In this document: positions 10,152 through 23,678 of the stretch, piece by piece
Layout: each line of letters opens with the position of its first letter
Numbering within the stretch: position 1 is the first letter of the stretch
Assembly (NCBI GenBank): GCA_037074705.1
Contig: CM073590.1
Span: forward strand, 113,480,100 to 113,544,099
Origin: Zhengitettix transpicula
Taxonomy: Eukaryota; Arthropoda; Insecta; Orthoptera; Tetrigidae
Length of the DNA stretch: 64,000 bases
Direction: 5' to 3'
The notes under the pieces: generated by a model
What the model saw: only the letters and a program-made list of their open reading frames with translations
What the model was told of the DNA's origin: nothing
The model's database searches: none
Position numbers and translations under genes: made by a program

Positions 10152-13100
10152 TATATAAATAAATCCCAAAGTACGCAATTTTTATATAATGGTAATGTTG
10201 TACATAATGAAGTCCTTTAGAATATTGATCAGTTTTAAATCGACACTGGGTTATATATCTGTCATCAGCTTATAAATATATTTGAAACCCGTATTCAATA
10301 AACTTTAGTTTTTATTTGTTATACTTCCAGCCAACGGATTACAAAACTCGTCTCGAACATTTTTCTAGACCTTTTTTATCCTACATCTACCAGCCGACTT
10401 TACTGTCATAGGTATTAATGAAAACTACCGATTGTAGTTTGCTATCCTGGATATTTATTCAGCCTCTCCACTTATCTGTTTCCTCTAATACATAGGCTGA
10501 ATGAAACAACAGATTAGCCTTGTTTTCTAGTCCCTGCTTTCACCCTCAAAATGAATCTCCACAAAATAATGTATATAATAATCGCTATATCACATTAACT
10601 ACTTTATACGCGTGAACAACTTGGCATTTCTACGAAAATTCATCAAACGGCAAAACTCTTATGTGCTTCGGCAATTGTACGGCGCAAAATTATCAACCAG
10701 TGAATTTTCTTTTCAGCACATGCAGGAATTTCCCAATCTGACACACCTGCTACGAAATTAACTCCAATTAAAACGGTGGCACCCTACTGTATCGTAATCA
10801 CTTATCTCTTTCTCTTATCTTATTAGCTGACAGCATAAAGTGTATTATGAATTCTGAGCACGGAATTTAATATCAGTTATGAATTATTAGGCTTTTATAT
10901 ACAGTATTTACTTCACATTCAGGAGAAAATTTTTATTTATATCAACTAACCTAAGAGTAGGTAATTATCCGGTCCAAGGGTGTGAAATAAAGAAATTGCT
11001 CTAGAGTTAAAGATGAGAATGCGTATCATATCCCTAATCCGCTTATTGAAGTAAAAAAAGGGAGCTAAGAGAAATACGCACCAGTTGTATAAATCCCCCG
11101 TTTGCTCATAGTAGGCGTTTCGCATTATATGACGCTTTTAGGGACAAAACAATCTTTTTTTATGAGGTTGTCATCTGTCTACAATGGTGAGTACACATCA
11201 TCAGCAATTTCATGCAACAAAATACATTTAATGCGAATGGAAGCTCTCATAGAGGTAGATCATGAGGATTTTTAACTGTTAATTTCGAAATCAGCAATAA
11301 TACTGGTAATCAAAGAGACATTGAGGAGTGGGAAGCGAATGTTGAAGATAAAAGATTTCTTGAACATTGCTTTAGCTAGTCACGATCAAACGATTTTTCT
11401 TCTGAATAAAAGTTATCCTTCTCCAATTCCTCAATTATTACACAAGACCATAATTTGTTAATGATAGAAACAGCTGGGCGTGAGGAATATGGATTTTTTG
11501 CCCGTATATATATATAAATCCAACGGCAATATGAAGACGGGAAACTTGAGTGGCGTTACGTAGGTAATCCATTTAGGCAAAAAACGCATTCACATTCGTT
11601 CCGGTTCAGATTTTTAATTTAATAAATTCCTGGGCGAAAGTATCTACGTTAAAATCTATAATTATTTCATAACTTATTCGACATTCCCCTCGGTAACAAT
11701 TAATTACGTTGTGTAGTTATATCGCACTCTGTACAAATAAATATTATCGTATATTTGTAACACAATTGAAAGAATATATCGCTTATATTTATAAAGAAAT
11801 AATTATTTTATACGTCATGAAAATAATTTTTATTTTTACAAATAATTTCTTTCGCCAGATTTAGTAAATGAGATATTATTGCTCATTCATCACTGACCAA
11901 CGTTACCTAGCAACACTTTCTCTCAAGTCGTCAGCGACAGACAACGAGCAGCATCGTAAGAAACATTTCAATTATGTTACGAAACCTGTTTAATTCTTTT
12001 TTTTCTTGTTTCAGGAGCACTGAATCTCGGCCTGACGTAGAAACCCCTATCTACATCCCTCCACAGCCGCGATCCAAACCCGAACCTTTGTTCACCTTGG
12101 AGGAGATTTCCAGGTACGAGTTCCCCCTAATATTCCCCATCGATGACATCTTTGACGATGAAGACCAACTGTCTCGGGCTGACGTCGAACAAGACTTAGC
12201 TCCTCCACAGCACCGACCCAAACCCAAACCCTTGTTCACCATGGAGGAGATTTCCAAATACGAGTTCCCCCTAATCTTCCCCATCGACGATATCTCCGAC
12301 GTAGAATGCGACTTAGCTCCTCCACAGCCGAGCCGCGACTAGAAAATAAAAAAGCCCGAGACAGATCGTTACGCTAGAAACCCTTTCATGTTTAGGTTCG
12401 GTGACTTTAGTGACAGCGGTGACGAACGACGAACGACATTTGACAGTAGTGACGACTCGACCGACAACGACACTGACGACCGACATGACGCTGCAAAATT
12501 TTAAAGTTTTTGGGCGTTGGTGTGTTTGCCACACTTCGCCAAACCGTTTTCAAATTAATTTCATCTCCTCCATTTCCGGGATAAAAATTTTAATGTTTAA
12601 TATTTTGAAATTATTAACAAAAATTCGTGACATGATTTGAATTTCTAACGATGCCTTGGCCACAAGTATGCTAAATTTGGTCCTTGCTTGGGCCGTTTAT
12701 TATTAAACTATGCCCGCAGAAAGAAAGGCGCAAGGATCGGAGTTTGCCGTTCAGTAAATCCTGGTAAGTACCAGCTTAAATTCTATCTACTATGACTCTA
12801 GTACCGTGTATATTAAAGTAATAACACTCAAAAAATCGATAATTCCAGAATACGGCAACCATATGTGGCACAACATGGTTACATATCGGTGATGATAAAC
12901 GTTATCCCATAGTGTCACAATGGACATGGCTGCCTGCATCCAACAAGTCAATGATGCCATGCTTCTAGAATTCTGATGGAGACTTTGGGCCCTACAACCA
13001 CCAGAACACAATCCAAGTGAGACGAAGAAGAGGGCAGCTGGATCCACAACCAACAAATCTAATGCAGATTCCTTACTTCACCTTTCATCATCAGGAGATT

Positions 13101-14651
13101 TCAATGTCAATACCAATCGCTACTTCACTGCAGGCCAAAGGTGGACCAACGAAGTGGTCATAATAACAAGGCCAACTGGTGGATGTTTCTCACTCGCGTG
13201 GGCACATTACTGAGTTGGATGTGTATGAGATCCTGGTAACTACCAGTTTTCAGTCTCTCAGGGAGGATTCTAGTACAATATATAATTACTGTATTGTTAA
13301 CTGACTTCTGTATTCTTTCAGAAATTGCAGACCCTCGCTGCACGACGACGGAGAATCACCGTGCATTGTTTCAACACGCTATGCTGGTCCTCCAAGATGT
13401 AGGACTGCTGTCGGGTCATCGTTGAAGACCATTCCTGCTGCTCGTGCAAATGCAGAAGTGGCATCATATTCTGAATAAACTGTTGTACAGATTACAAAAC
13501 CGTTTCCTGCCATCGTCTTCAGTTCAATAACAGTTACTTATATTGTGTTAAAGTTAACAGCGGTGTGGGGATACAAATTTCAATCAATTGTGTACTAAAT
13601 ATTTAGAAATCTTTATATTCTAGATATAAAATAAATCTAGAAAATGATTAAAAGTTACAAGATAAAGTTTATCGTAGTTACTTAAAAAGTAAAATTTATT
13701 TAATGCCGACTCATGCTCTACGAATCCAGACGCTTATACAAATAAAATACGTTTTTATTTTAATTTATAGAATCGAGTGGTCTTTTAAATTCTTGGCTGT
13801 CAACATATCGCTGAAACTATTTGTCTTTTGTTATATCGATCTGAAAGAATGTCTTTATCGTTATAAAAATGCCATTTATAAAATTTTAAATATAACGTAT
13901 TATTGTATCTTGTATAATATATCAGAAGATAATATGATTTGTCTAAGGTACGACTGCTGAATTATATGTTTGAAACTATAAAAGTATTCAAAATGACGTA
14001 CGGAACTCCGAAAGTTTTTAAGGTCGTTATTCATTTAATGCATTCTCAGTCAAAGAAATAGGAACATTTAAATTGAATTAAAAGTACAATTAATTGCACT
14101 TTACGCAACGTATTTCTATAAATTTGTATAAATGTAAACAAATTATTGCGTGCAATTTGTGTCGAGAAACAAAAATTTTAGGTTAGGATAGCAGTATTTG
14201 TTTTCTAATTTTGGGAACGACGTTGAAGATGTACAATTACTGAGAAATAAAGTAAAGGAGGAATATTTTGATTGAATAATAAGTATAATTAAATCTACCA
14301 CTACCAGTGATAAATATAATTTATTATGAAAGGTTATACAATCCATTGCATTAATTTTCTATTAAATAACTCGACTTTTGACGTATTTAATGGGATCAGG
14401 GGCCAATATGTTGCCAAATTATATCTTGTAATACGCACTGGAAGATACATAAAATTATGATAAAAACAATACTTAAATGTTCAAAATTGATATTTTTCTA
14501 TTAAAGACAGCGTATTTCGTAGTGTTTTGTATTAATTTTAAACAATGCTACCAACTGCAGACTGCTAAAACCACCAAATAGTTTATTTTCAGATGGAAAA
14601 ATTATATTTCTACAAATTTAATAATTGTTATAAATAGTGTATGTATATCTA
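10152..14651 (+). repeat. Interstitial ~4.5-kb segment, unit 2
   Basis: Second copy of the insert, with the same order of parts as unit 1: dispersed repeat (10,203-10,560), small ORF (11,974-12,342), GAC-rich stretch, intron-bearing relic (introns starting 12,764 and ~13,236) and an AT-rich tail. It retains the ~22 bp lost from unit 1 near 10,460. The relic frame is interrupted by a TAG near 12,967 where unit 1 has TTG. Confidence 0.85.
11974..12342 (+). CDS. Small repeat-borne ORF with duplicated module, unit 2
   Basis: This is the 122-codon copy in unit 2. Relative to the unit 3 copy it has three amino-acid replacements (P to S in the first RPKPEP, R to Q in VERDL, L to M in the second FTLEE) and one silent change. 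This small ratio gives no sign of strong purifying selection between copies. The reading frame, the stop and the following AATAAA are kept. The L-to-M change creates an extra in-frame ATG near 12,241. Function is unknown. Confidence 0.45.
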   Translation: MLRNLFNSFFSCFRSTESRPDVETPIYIPPQPRSKPEPLFTLEEISRYEFPLIFPIDDIFDDEDQLSRADVEQDLAPPQHRPKPKPLFTMEEISKYEFPLIFPIDDISDVECDLAPPQPSRD

Positions 14652-17600
14652 TCTATATATAGACATAGCTTCTATTATATAAAATTGCCTTATACGGGTA
14701 TACATGTGTTTATACATGTGGGTATGTATATGTGTATATTCCGCTTACAAATCTACACCCTCGAAGCAATTTCACCAAAGTTCGTACACGTGTTCTTTTG
14801 GACAGGGAAACAAACACTGTGCGGGTGTAACACGCCTACCATCCCCAGGAGCATGGGAGGACGGTGGTGGAAATATTCAAACATGCAAAAATGTCCGATA
14901 TTTGCGTTGCATAAATATTTTTCAGGGTTAATTTGATTTATAGTATTTCTACCCATGTGATTTTTATTAATTTTAACCCATTGTGGCACGAGGGTTGAAC
15001 GCATTAAAGGGTGACGGTGGAGGAGGGTTACAAGTAAATAACGCTAAAAATACCGAGATTCGAGTCAAATCAAAGGTAATGGATGTCGCCGAGTTCATTT
15101 ATGACAATCTGGGCAACGCGCAGTTGTAAGATGGCGTAGGAGGGGTTGGGCGAAGGGCAAAACAAGTTAACCGGCCGAATATTGCATCGAATAAATATAT
15201 TTCGGGAACAATGATATTCATAAAATTTCCCTACACGTTCTCCGTGTATTATTTCAACTTATTTCGGGCATGGGAGGGATGCGCCCTTAAGGTTAAGAGT
15301 GAACGGGCGTTACAAAAAAATAACGAGAATACATTCGAGATTAGAGTCAAATCAGAGGATTATGGATATAAATTAGTTTATTTATGACATTCGACTAACC
15401 GTTTAACATTCCTAACGTGGGGTTAGCGGAATTGTAAATTTTCAAACATGTTAACCGGTTGATGATCGTGTGGAAATAATCTTCGGCAGGCTTTAATGGC
15501 AATGATAGTATTGTTACTGGTGATGTTTGTGTATAACATCTACTCCTTTCAGTATGAGAGGGAAGGAAGCATAGGTTGGGGGTAAAGGGGAGTTACAATA
15601 AAATATATAAAAAACAAACGAGATTGACGTAAAATCCAAGGAAATGCATGTCGCTGTGTTTATTTATGACAACCTGAGCAACGTGTGGGACAGCGCGGAA
15701 GGTGGAAGGTCTAGCCGTGGTGGGCGAGGGTAGAAATTTTCTAACGTTTTAGCCGGCCGACTTTTGCGGTTAATAAATATATTTCGGGAACAATGTGATT
15801 AATAAAATTTCTCTACATGTTCTCCGTGTATAATTTCAAACACTTTTGGGCTAGGGAGTTGAGCACCCTTAAGGATGGTGGTGGCCGGGAGTTACAAGAA
15901 AATAATGCGAATACAACCAAGATTATAGTCGAATCGAGGATTATTGATGTCGCTGAATTTAATTAAGACAATAAATTTGTGTTTTAATCTCCAGGAGTAT
16001 TGGTGGATGGGGTTTGAAATTTTCAAACATATAAGCAGTAGATATTTGCAACGATAAATATTTTCCTGGGTTACTAATATTTATATAATGTCTTTTCATG
16101 TTTCATATATGTAATATGAACCTCTCTCGGGGTTTTGGAGGAGCACCCCATAGGAGTGGGGGTGGAGTTAATTTACATAAAAATAGCGCAATCACAATCG
16201 AGATTGGACTCAAATCAAGGGTTATGGTTGCCAGTGAGTTTAATTATGATATTCAATTTGTTTAGTGCCTCAAGCGGGGGTGAATGGGGTGAATATCTTC
16301 AAACATGCTAACACGGCCGATAATTGAGTCGGATAAATATTTTCGGGGTAAAAGTGATTAATAGTGTTTGTACCAATGTATGTCAGTAAATTTTCAATTT
16401 AACGGAATGGGAAAGGAACACCGTAGGGTTGGGAGTGGAGGGGTATTACAAGAAACTACCGCGAATACAACCGAGATTGGAGTCAAACCAAAGGTTATGG
16501 ATGTCGCCGTGTTCAATTATGACAATTCAATTAGCCATTTAACCCCAAGGTTGGGGTGGACGGGGTGGACGGGGATGGAATTTTTCTAACATGTTAAACG
16601 GTCAACATTTGTATTAAATAATTAATTGTCGAGGTCAATGATATTGACAATATATCTACCGATTTTGATTGTAAAATTTAACCTTTTTCGGCATTAGAGG
16701 GAAGCACAATTAGGAAAGGAGCTGGAAACATTCAAACGTGCTAAAACAGCAGATATTTAGGCAGATAAACATGTTTGGGATCAAAGAGATAGACAGTAAT
16801 TTAATCGATGTTATCTGAGTATAGTTTCAACCTCTTACATCATGGAAAAGGAGCACTCTTAGGGGTGAGGGTGGACGGGCATTCTAAATAAAGAACGCAA
16901 GTCAAACCAATATTACAGTCAAACCCAGGTTTCTGGGTTCGAAAAACGTAATTATGATATTCAATTGCTCACTTAACCCCCGTGGGCGGAAGAGGATGGG
17001 GTTGGTAAATTTCAAACTTATTAAAAGGTCAATATTAACGGAAAATAATTTTTTTCCAGCGTTACTTATTTTATAGTATTTATACCCCTTTTATGTTAGT
17101 ACAATTTCAACCTCTTGCGACATGAGCGTGAAGCACGCTTAGGGGACGGGATGGACGTGTTTTACAAGAAAATAACTTGAAAAACAACCAACATTCGAAT
17201 AAGTCGAACGTAATTAATGTCGCTGAGTTCATTTATGATAATTTGCGCAACGCGCAGGTTTGGGCTGGACTGGGCTGGGAGGGGTTGGGTGGAGGTAAAT
17301 GGGGAATAGAAATTATAAAGGAATTTAAGCGGCTGAATTTTGCGACGATTACATATATTTATGGAACAATGACATTATTAAAATTTCACTACACGTTCTC
17401 TGAGTTTAATTTGATTCCCTTTCGGGATTGAGAGTGAGCTCACATTAGGGGTGGGGCTCAACGGTTGTTAAAAATAAATAACAAGTTTAGAGTCAAATAC
17501 AGGGTTATGAATGTCGCTGAGTTTAATTATGACATTTAATTTGTCATGTAATTCTCGAGGAGTGGCGGTTGTCGGGAGTGGATATATTGAAACAAGAAAT

Positions 17601-19180
17601 CACGACCGATATTAGAGTTGAAAACATTTTTCAGGGTTAATTAGATCTAAAGTAATTCTATTTAAGTTGTGTGTGTAAAAATTAAACCCCTCTTTCGGCA
17701 TGAGGGGGTCCATGTTAAGGGGTGGGGGTAGAGGGCGCTGACAAGAAAAAAACGAGATTCGAGTCAAATCGAAGGTAAAGGATGTCGCTGAATTTATTTA
17801 TGACATTCTGGACAGCGCGCGAGGAGTGGGCTGAGGTGGTAGGATTGAGGCTGGTGTTAGAATTTTTAAAAACATGTTGACCGGTCGTTATTAAAAATAT
17901 TTCGGGATCAATTAGATTATTAAAAATTGTTTACATTTTCTCCGCGTATAAGTTCAACCCCTTCTGTGATTGGGAATAGAGCTCCACTTAAAGGTGGGGG
18001 TGGAGTAAAATTACAATATAATGATGCAAAAACAATCGACATTGGAGTCGAAATCACGGTCATCGATGTCAATGAGTTTAATTATTATATTCAACTAATC
18101 GTTTAACTCCCCCAAGGAAGGGTTGGCGGGGGTGTAAATGTTTAACAGTCGATTTTTGTAGGAAAAAAATATTTATCGAGGTCAATGTCATTGATAATAT
18201 TTCTACCGATTTTGGTTTTCATTTTAACCCCTTAAGGGACGTAAAAGATCACACTTAGGGGTGGGGGTTTGAGGAAAGTTACAAAAAATAACGTGAATAA
18301 ATCTCAGATTGGAGTCAAATTCAAGTTATGGATGTCACTGAGTTTATTTATGACAACCTTGGTATCGTTAGGGGGTGGCCGGGGTACGTGGGGCTGGGCG
18401 GGGGTATAAAATGATCGATATTTGCGTGAAATAAATATTTTACGCTGTCAATGTCATTGATAGTATTTCTACCGGTTTTGTTTGTGTATAATTTCAACAT
18501 CTTACGGCATGGTAGGGAAGTACTCGAAGAGATGGAGGTGTGTTTCATAAAACTAACCTCAAAAAACGAGATTCGAGTCACTTGGCAACGTGGGCAATGC
18601 ACGAGTTATAGTGGGGGTGTGAGTGGCCTCGCGGAATTGGGTGTGAGAGGAAATTTTCAAACATTTTAAACGGTGGATATTTGCGTTTAATAATTATTTC
18701 CTGGGGTTAATGACTTTGATAGTATTTTTACCGATGTTGTTTGTGTACAATTTCAACCACTGTGAGGGGAGCAAGGTTAGCGGTTGGGGTGGAGGTACGT
18801 TAAATAAAAATAACGATAAAACAACCGAGATTCGAATCAATTCAGAGACTATGAATGTCGCTGAGTCTAATGTTAACAACTTTTGTAACGCGACGGGTTT
18901 GGGATATTGGGCGGGGGTAGAAATTTCTAGACAATGTAATCGGTCGATTTATGCGTGGAATATATACTTTTCGATTATGGCACATTTGTGGGAGTGGTCA
19001 TCATCCAACATGTTATAAAGGCCGTTAATTTGGTCAATGAGTTCATCCTCCTTCGGCATCGGAGGTGAGCACATTTAGGGATAGGGTTCGAGGAGCGTTA
19101 CATAAAAATAGCGCAAAGGCAACCTAATATCTGGAATTATGAATATGTGACATCTCGGGCAACGCCGGGCACCCAGCTAG
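14652..19180 (+). mobile_element. Helitron-like block H2 with ~275-bp monomer array
   Basis: Near-identical to H1 from A|TCTATATATAG at 14,652 to CTAG|T at 19,177-19,180. It differs by scattered substitutions and small indels, for example GGGGTGGACGGGGTGGACGG near 16,553 where H1 has a single copy of the motif. The monomer order is the same as in H1, so duplication acted on the whole block rather than on single monomers. Confidence 0.7.
18371..18404 (+). other. G-quadruplex-forming motif, copy 3
   Basis: Copy of the four-run G motif in H2. The corresponding place in H3 (about 27,400-27,435) is altered but still G-rich. Confidence 0.6.
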
Positions 19181-22100
19181 TATATAAATAAATCCCAAAG
19201 TACGCAATTTTTATATAATGGTAATGTTGTACATAATGAAGTCCTTTAGAATATTGATCAGTTTTAAATCGACACTGGGTTATATATCTGTCATCAACTT
19301 ATAAATATATTTGAAACCCGTATTCAATAAACTTTAGTTTTTATTTGTTATACTTCCAGCCAACGGATTACCAAACTCGTCTCGAACATTTTTCTAGACC
19401 TTTTTTATCCTACATCTACCAGCCGACTTTACTGTCATAGGTATTAATGAAAACTACCGATTGTAGTTTGCTATCCTGGATATTTATTCAGCCTCTCCAC
19501 TTATCTGTTTCCTCTAATACATAGGCTGAATGAAACAACAGATTAGCCTTGTTTTCTAGTCCCTGCTTTCACCCTCAAAATGAATCTCCACAAAATAATG
19601 TATATAATAATCGCTATATCACATTAACTACTTTATACGCGTGAACAACTTGGCATTTCTACGAAAATTCATCAAACGGCAAAACTCTTATGTGCTTCGG
19701 CAATTGTACGGCGCAAAATTATCAACCAGTGAATTTTCTTTTCAGCACATGCAGGAATTTCCCAATCTGACACACCTGCTACGAAATTAACTCCAATTAA
19801 AACGGTGGCACCCTACTGTATCGTAATCACTTATCTCTTTCTCTTATCTTATTAGCTGACAGCATAAAGTGTATTATGAATTCTGAGCACGGAATTTAAT
19901 ATCAGTTATGAATTATTAGGCTTTTATATACAGTATTTACTTCACATTCAGGAGAAAATTTTTATTTATATCAACTAACCTAAGAGTAGGTAATTATCCG
20001 GTCCAAGGGTGTGAAATAAAGAAATTGCTCTAGAGTTAAAGATGAGAATGCGTATCATATCCCTAATCCGCTTATTGAAGTAAAAAAAGGGAGCTAAGAG
20101 AAATACGCACCAGTTGTATAAATCCCCCGTTTGCTCATAGTAGGCGTTTCGCATTATATGACGCTTTTAGGGACAAAACAATCTTTTTTTATGAGGTTGT
20201 CATCTGTCTACAATGGTGAGTACACATCATCAGCAATTTCATGCAACAAAATACATTTAATGCGAATGGAAGCTCTCATAGAGGTAGATCATGAGGATTT
20301 TTAACTGTTAATTTCGAAATCAGCAATAATACTGGTAATCAAAGAGACATTGAGGAGTGGGAAGCGAATGTTGAAGATAAAAGATTTCTTGAACATTGCT
20401 TTAGCTAGTCACGATCAAACGATTTTTCTTCTGAATAAAAGTTATCCTTCTCCAATTCCTCAATTATTACACAAGACCATAATTTGTTAATGATAGAAAC
20501 AGCTGGGCGTGAGGAATATGGATTTTTTGCCCGTATATATATAAATCCAACGGCAATATGAAGACGGGAAACTTGAGTGGCATTACGTAGGTAATCCATT
20601 TAGGCAAAAAACGCATTCACTTTCGTTCCGGTTCAGATTTTTAATTTAATAAATTCCTGGGCGAAAGTATCTACGTTAAAATCTATAATTATTTCATAAC
20701 TTATTCGACATTCCCCTCGGTAACAATTAATTACGTTGTGTAGTTATATCGCACTCTGTACAAATAAATATTATCGTATATTTGTAACACAATTGAAAGA
20801 ATATATCGCTTATATTTATAAAGAAATAATTATTTTATACGTCATGAAAATAATTTTTATTTTTACAAATAATTTCTTTCGCTAGATTTAGTAAATGAGA
20901 TATTATTGCACATTCATCACTGACCAACGTTACCTAGCAACACTTTCTCTCAAGTCGTCAGCGACAGACAACGAGCAGCATCGTAAGAAACATTTCAATT
21001 ATGTTACGAAACCTGTTTAATTCTTTTTTTTCTTGTTTCAGGAGCACTGAATCTCGGCCTGACGTAGAAACCCCCATCTACATCCCTCCACAGCCGCGAC
21101 CCAAACCCGAACCTTTGTTCACCTTGGAGGAGATTTCCAGGTACGAGTTCCCCCTAATATTCCCCATCGATGACATCTTTGACGATGAAGACCAACTGTC
21201 TCGGGCTGACGTCGAACGAGACTTAGCTCCTCCACAGCACCGACCCAAACCCAAACCCTTGTTCACCTTGGAGGAGATTTCCAAATACGAGTTCCCCCTA
21301 ATCTTCCCCATCGACGATATCTCCGACGTAGAATGCGACTTAGCTCCTCCACAGCCGAGCCGCGACTAGAAAATAAAAAAGCCCGAGACAGATCGTTACG
21401 CTAGAAACCCTTTCATGTTTAGGTTCGGTGACTTTAGTGACAGCGGTGACGAACGACGAACGACATTTGACAGTAGTGACGACTCGACCGACAACGACAC
21501 TGACGACCGACATGACGCTGCAAAATTTTAAAGTTTTTGGGCGTTGGTGTGTTTGCCACACTTCGCCAAACCGTTTTCAAATTAATTTCATCTCCTCCAT
21601 TTCCGGGATAAAAATTTTAATGTTTAATATTTTGAAATTATTAACAAAAATTCGTGACATGATTTGAATTTCTAACGATGCCTTGGCCACAAGTATGCTA
21701 AATTTGGTCCTTGCTTGGGCCGTTTATTATTAAACTATGCCCGCAGAAAGAAAGGCGCAAGGATCGGAGTTTGCCGTTCAGTAAATCCTGGTAAGTACCA
21801 GCTTAAATTCTATCTACTATGACTCTAGTACCGTGTATATTAAAGTAATAACACTCAAAAAATCGATAATTCCAGAATACGGCAACCATATGTGGCACAA
21901 CATGGTTACATATCGGTGATGATAAACGTTATCCCATAGTGTCACAATGGACATGGCTGCCTGCATCCAACAAGTCAATGATGCCATGCTTCTAGAATTC
22001 TGATGGAGACTTTGGGCCCTACAACCACCAGAACACAATCCAAGTGAGACGAAGAAGAGGGCAGCTGGATCCACAACCAACAAATCTAATGCAGATTCCT

Positions 22101-23678
22101 TACTTCACCTTTCATCATCAGGAGATTTCAATGTCAATACCAATCGCTACTTCACTGCAGGCCAAAGGTGGACCAACGAAGTGGTCATAATAACAAGGCC
22201 AACTGGTGGATGTTTCTCACTCGCGTGGGCACATTACTGAGTTGGATGTGTATGAGATCCTGGTAACTACCAGTTTTCAGTCTCTCAGGGAGGATTCTAG
22301 TACAATATATAATTACTGTATTGTTAACTGACTTCTGTATTCTTTCAGAAATTGCAGACCCTCGCTGCACGACGACGGAGAATCACCGTGCATTGTTTCA
22401 ACACGCTATGCTGGTCCTCCAAGATGTAGGACTGCTGTCGGGTCATCGTTGAAGACCATTCCTGCTGCTCGTGCAAATGCAGAAGTGGCATCATATTCTG
22501 AATAAACTGTTGTACAGATTACAAAACCGTTTCCTGCCATCGTCTTCAGTTCAATAACAGTTACTTATATTGTGTTAAAGTTAACAGCGGTGTGGGGATA
22601 CAAATTTCAATCAATTGTGTACTAAATATTTAGAAATCTTTATATTCTAGATATAAAATAAATCTAGAAAATGATTAAAAGTTACAAGATAAAGTTTATC
22701 GTAGTTACTTAAAAAGTAAAATTTATTTAATGCCGACTCATGCTCTACGAATCCAGACGCTTATACAAATAAAATACGTTTTTATTTTAATTTATAGAAT
22801 CGAGTGGTCTTTTAAATTCTTGGCTGTCAATATATCGCTGAAACTATTTGTCTTTTGTTATATCGATCTGAAAGAATGTCTTTATCGTTATAAAAATGCC
22901 ATTTATAAAATTTTAAATATAACGTATTATTGTATCTTGTATAATATATCAGAAGATAATATGATTTGTCTAAGGTACGACTGCTGAATTATATGTTTGA
23001 AACTATAAAAGTATTCAAAATGACGTACGGAACTCCGAAAGTTTTTAAGGTCGTTATTCATTTAATGCATTCTCAGTCAAAGAAATAGGAACATTTAAAT
23101 TGAATTAAAAGTACAATTAATTGCACTTTACGCAACGTATTTCTATAAATTTGTATAAATGTAAACAAATTATTGCGTGCAATTTGTGTCGAGAAACAAA
23201 AATTTTAGGTTAGGATAGCAGTATTTGTTTTCTAATTTTGGGAACGACGTTGAAGATGTACAATTACTGAGAAATAAAGTAAAGGAGGAATATTTTGATT
23301 GAATAATAAGTATAATTAAATCTACCACTACCAGTGATAAATATAATTTATTATGAAAGGTTATACAATCCATTGCATTAATTTTCTATTAAATAACTCG
23401 ACTTTTGACGTATTTAATGGGATCAGGGGCCAATATGTTGCCAAATTATATCTTGTAATACGCACTGGAAGATACATAAAATTATGATAAAAACAATACT
23501 TAAATGTTCAAAATTGATATTTTTCTATTAAAGACAGCGTATTTCGTAGTGTTTTGTATTAATTTTAAACAATGCTACCAACTGCAGACTGCTAAAACCA
23601 CCAAATAGTTTATTTTCAGATGGAAAAATTATATTTCTACAAATTTAATAATTGTTATAAATAGTGTATGTATATCTA
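19181..23678 (+). repeat. Interstitial ~4.5-kb segment, unit 3
   Basis: Third copy of the insert, colinear with the others: dispersed repeat (19,232-19,590), small ORF (21,001-21,369), GAC-rich stretch, intron-bearing relic (introns starting 21,791 and ~22,263) and an AT-rich tail. It shares with unit 2 the ~22-bp segment missing from unit 1 and the TAG in the relic frame, so units 2 and 3 are the closer pair here. Confidence 0.85.
21001..21369 (+). CDS. Small repeat-borne ORF with duplicated module, unit 3
   Basis: This 122-codon copy differs from unit 1 by one visible replacement (S for A in the second TLEEI(A/S)KYEF). Both modules now read TLEEIS, and the ORF ends with the same TAG and AATAAA. 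As in the other units, the ATG sits within the candidate 59-bp intron (20,983-21,041). If the intron is real, the module region would need another start or would be untranslated. The product is not recognised. Confidence 0.5.
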   Translation: MLRNLFNSFFSCFRSTESRPDVETPIYIPPQPRPKPEPLFTLEEISRYEFPLIFPIDDIFDDEDQLSRADVERDLAPPQHRPKPKPLFTLEEISKYEFPLIFPIDDISDVECDLAPPQPSRD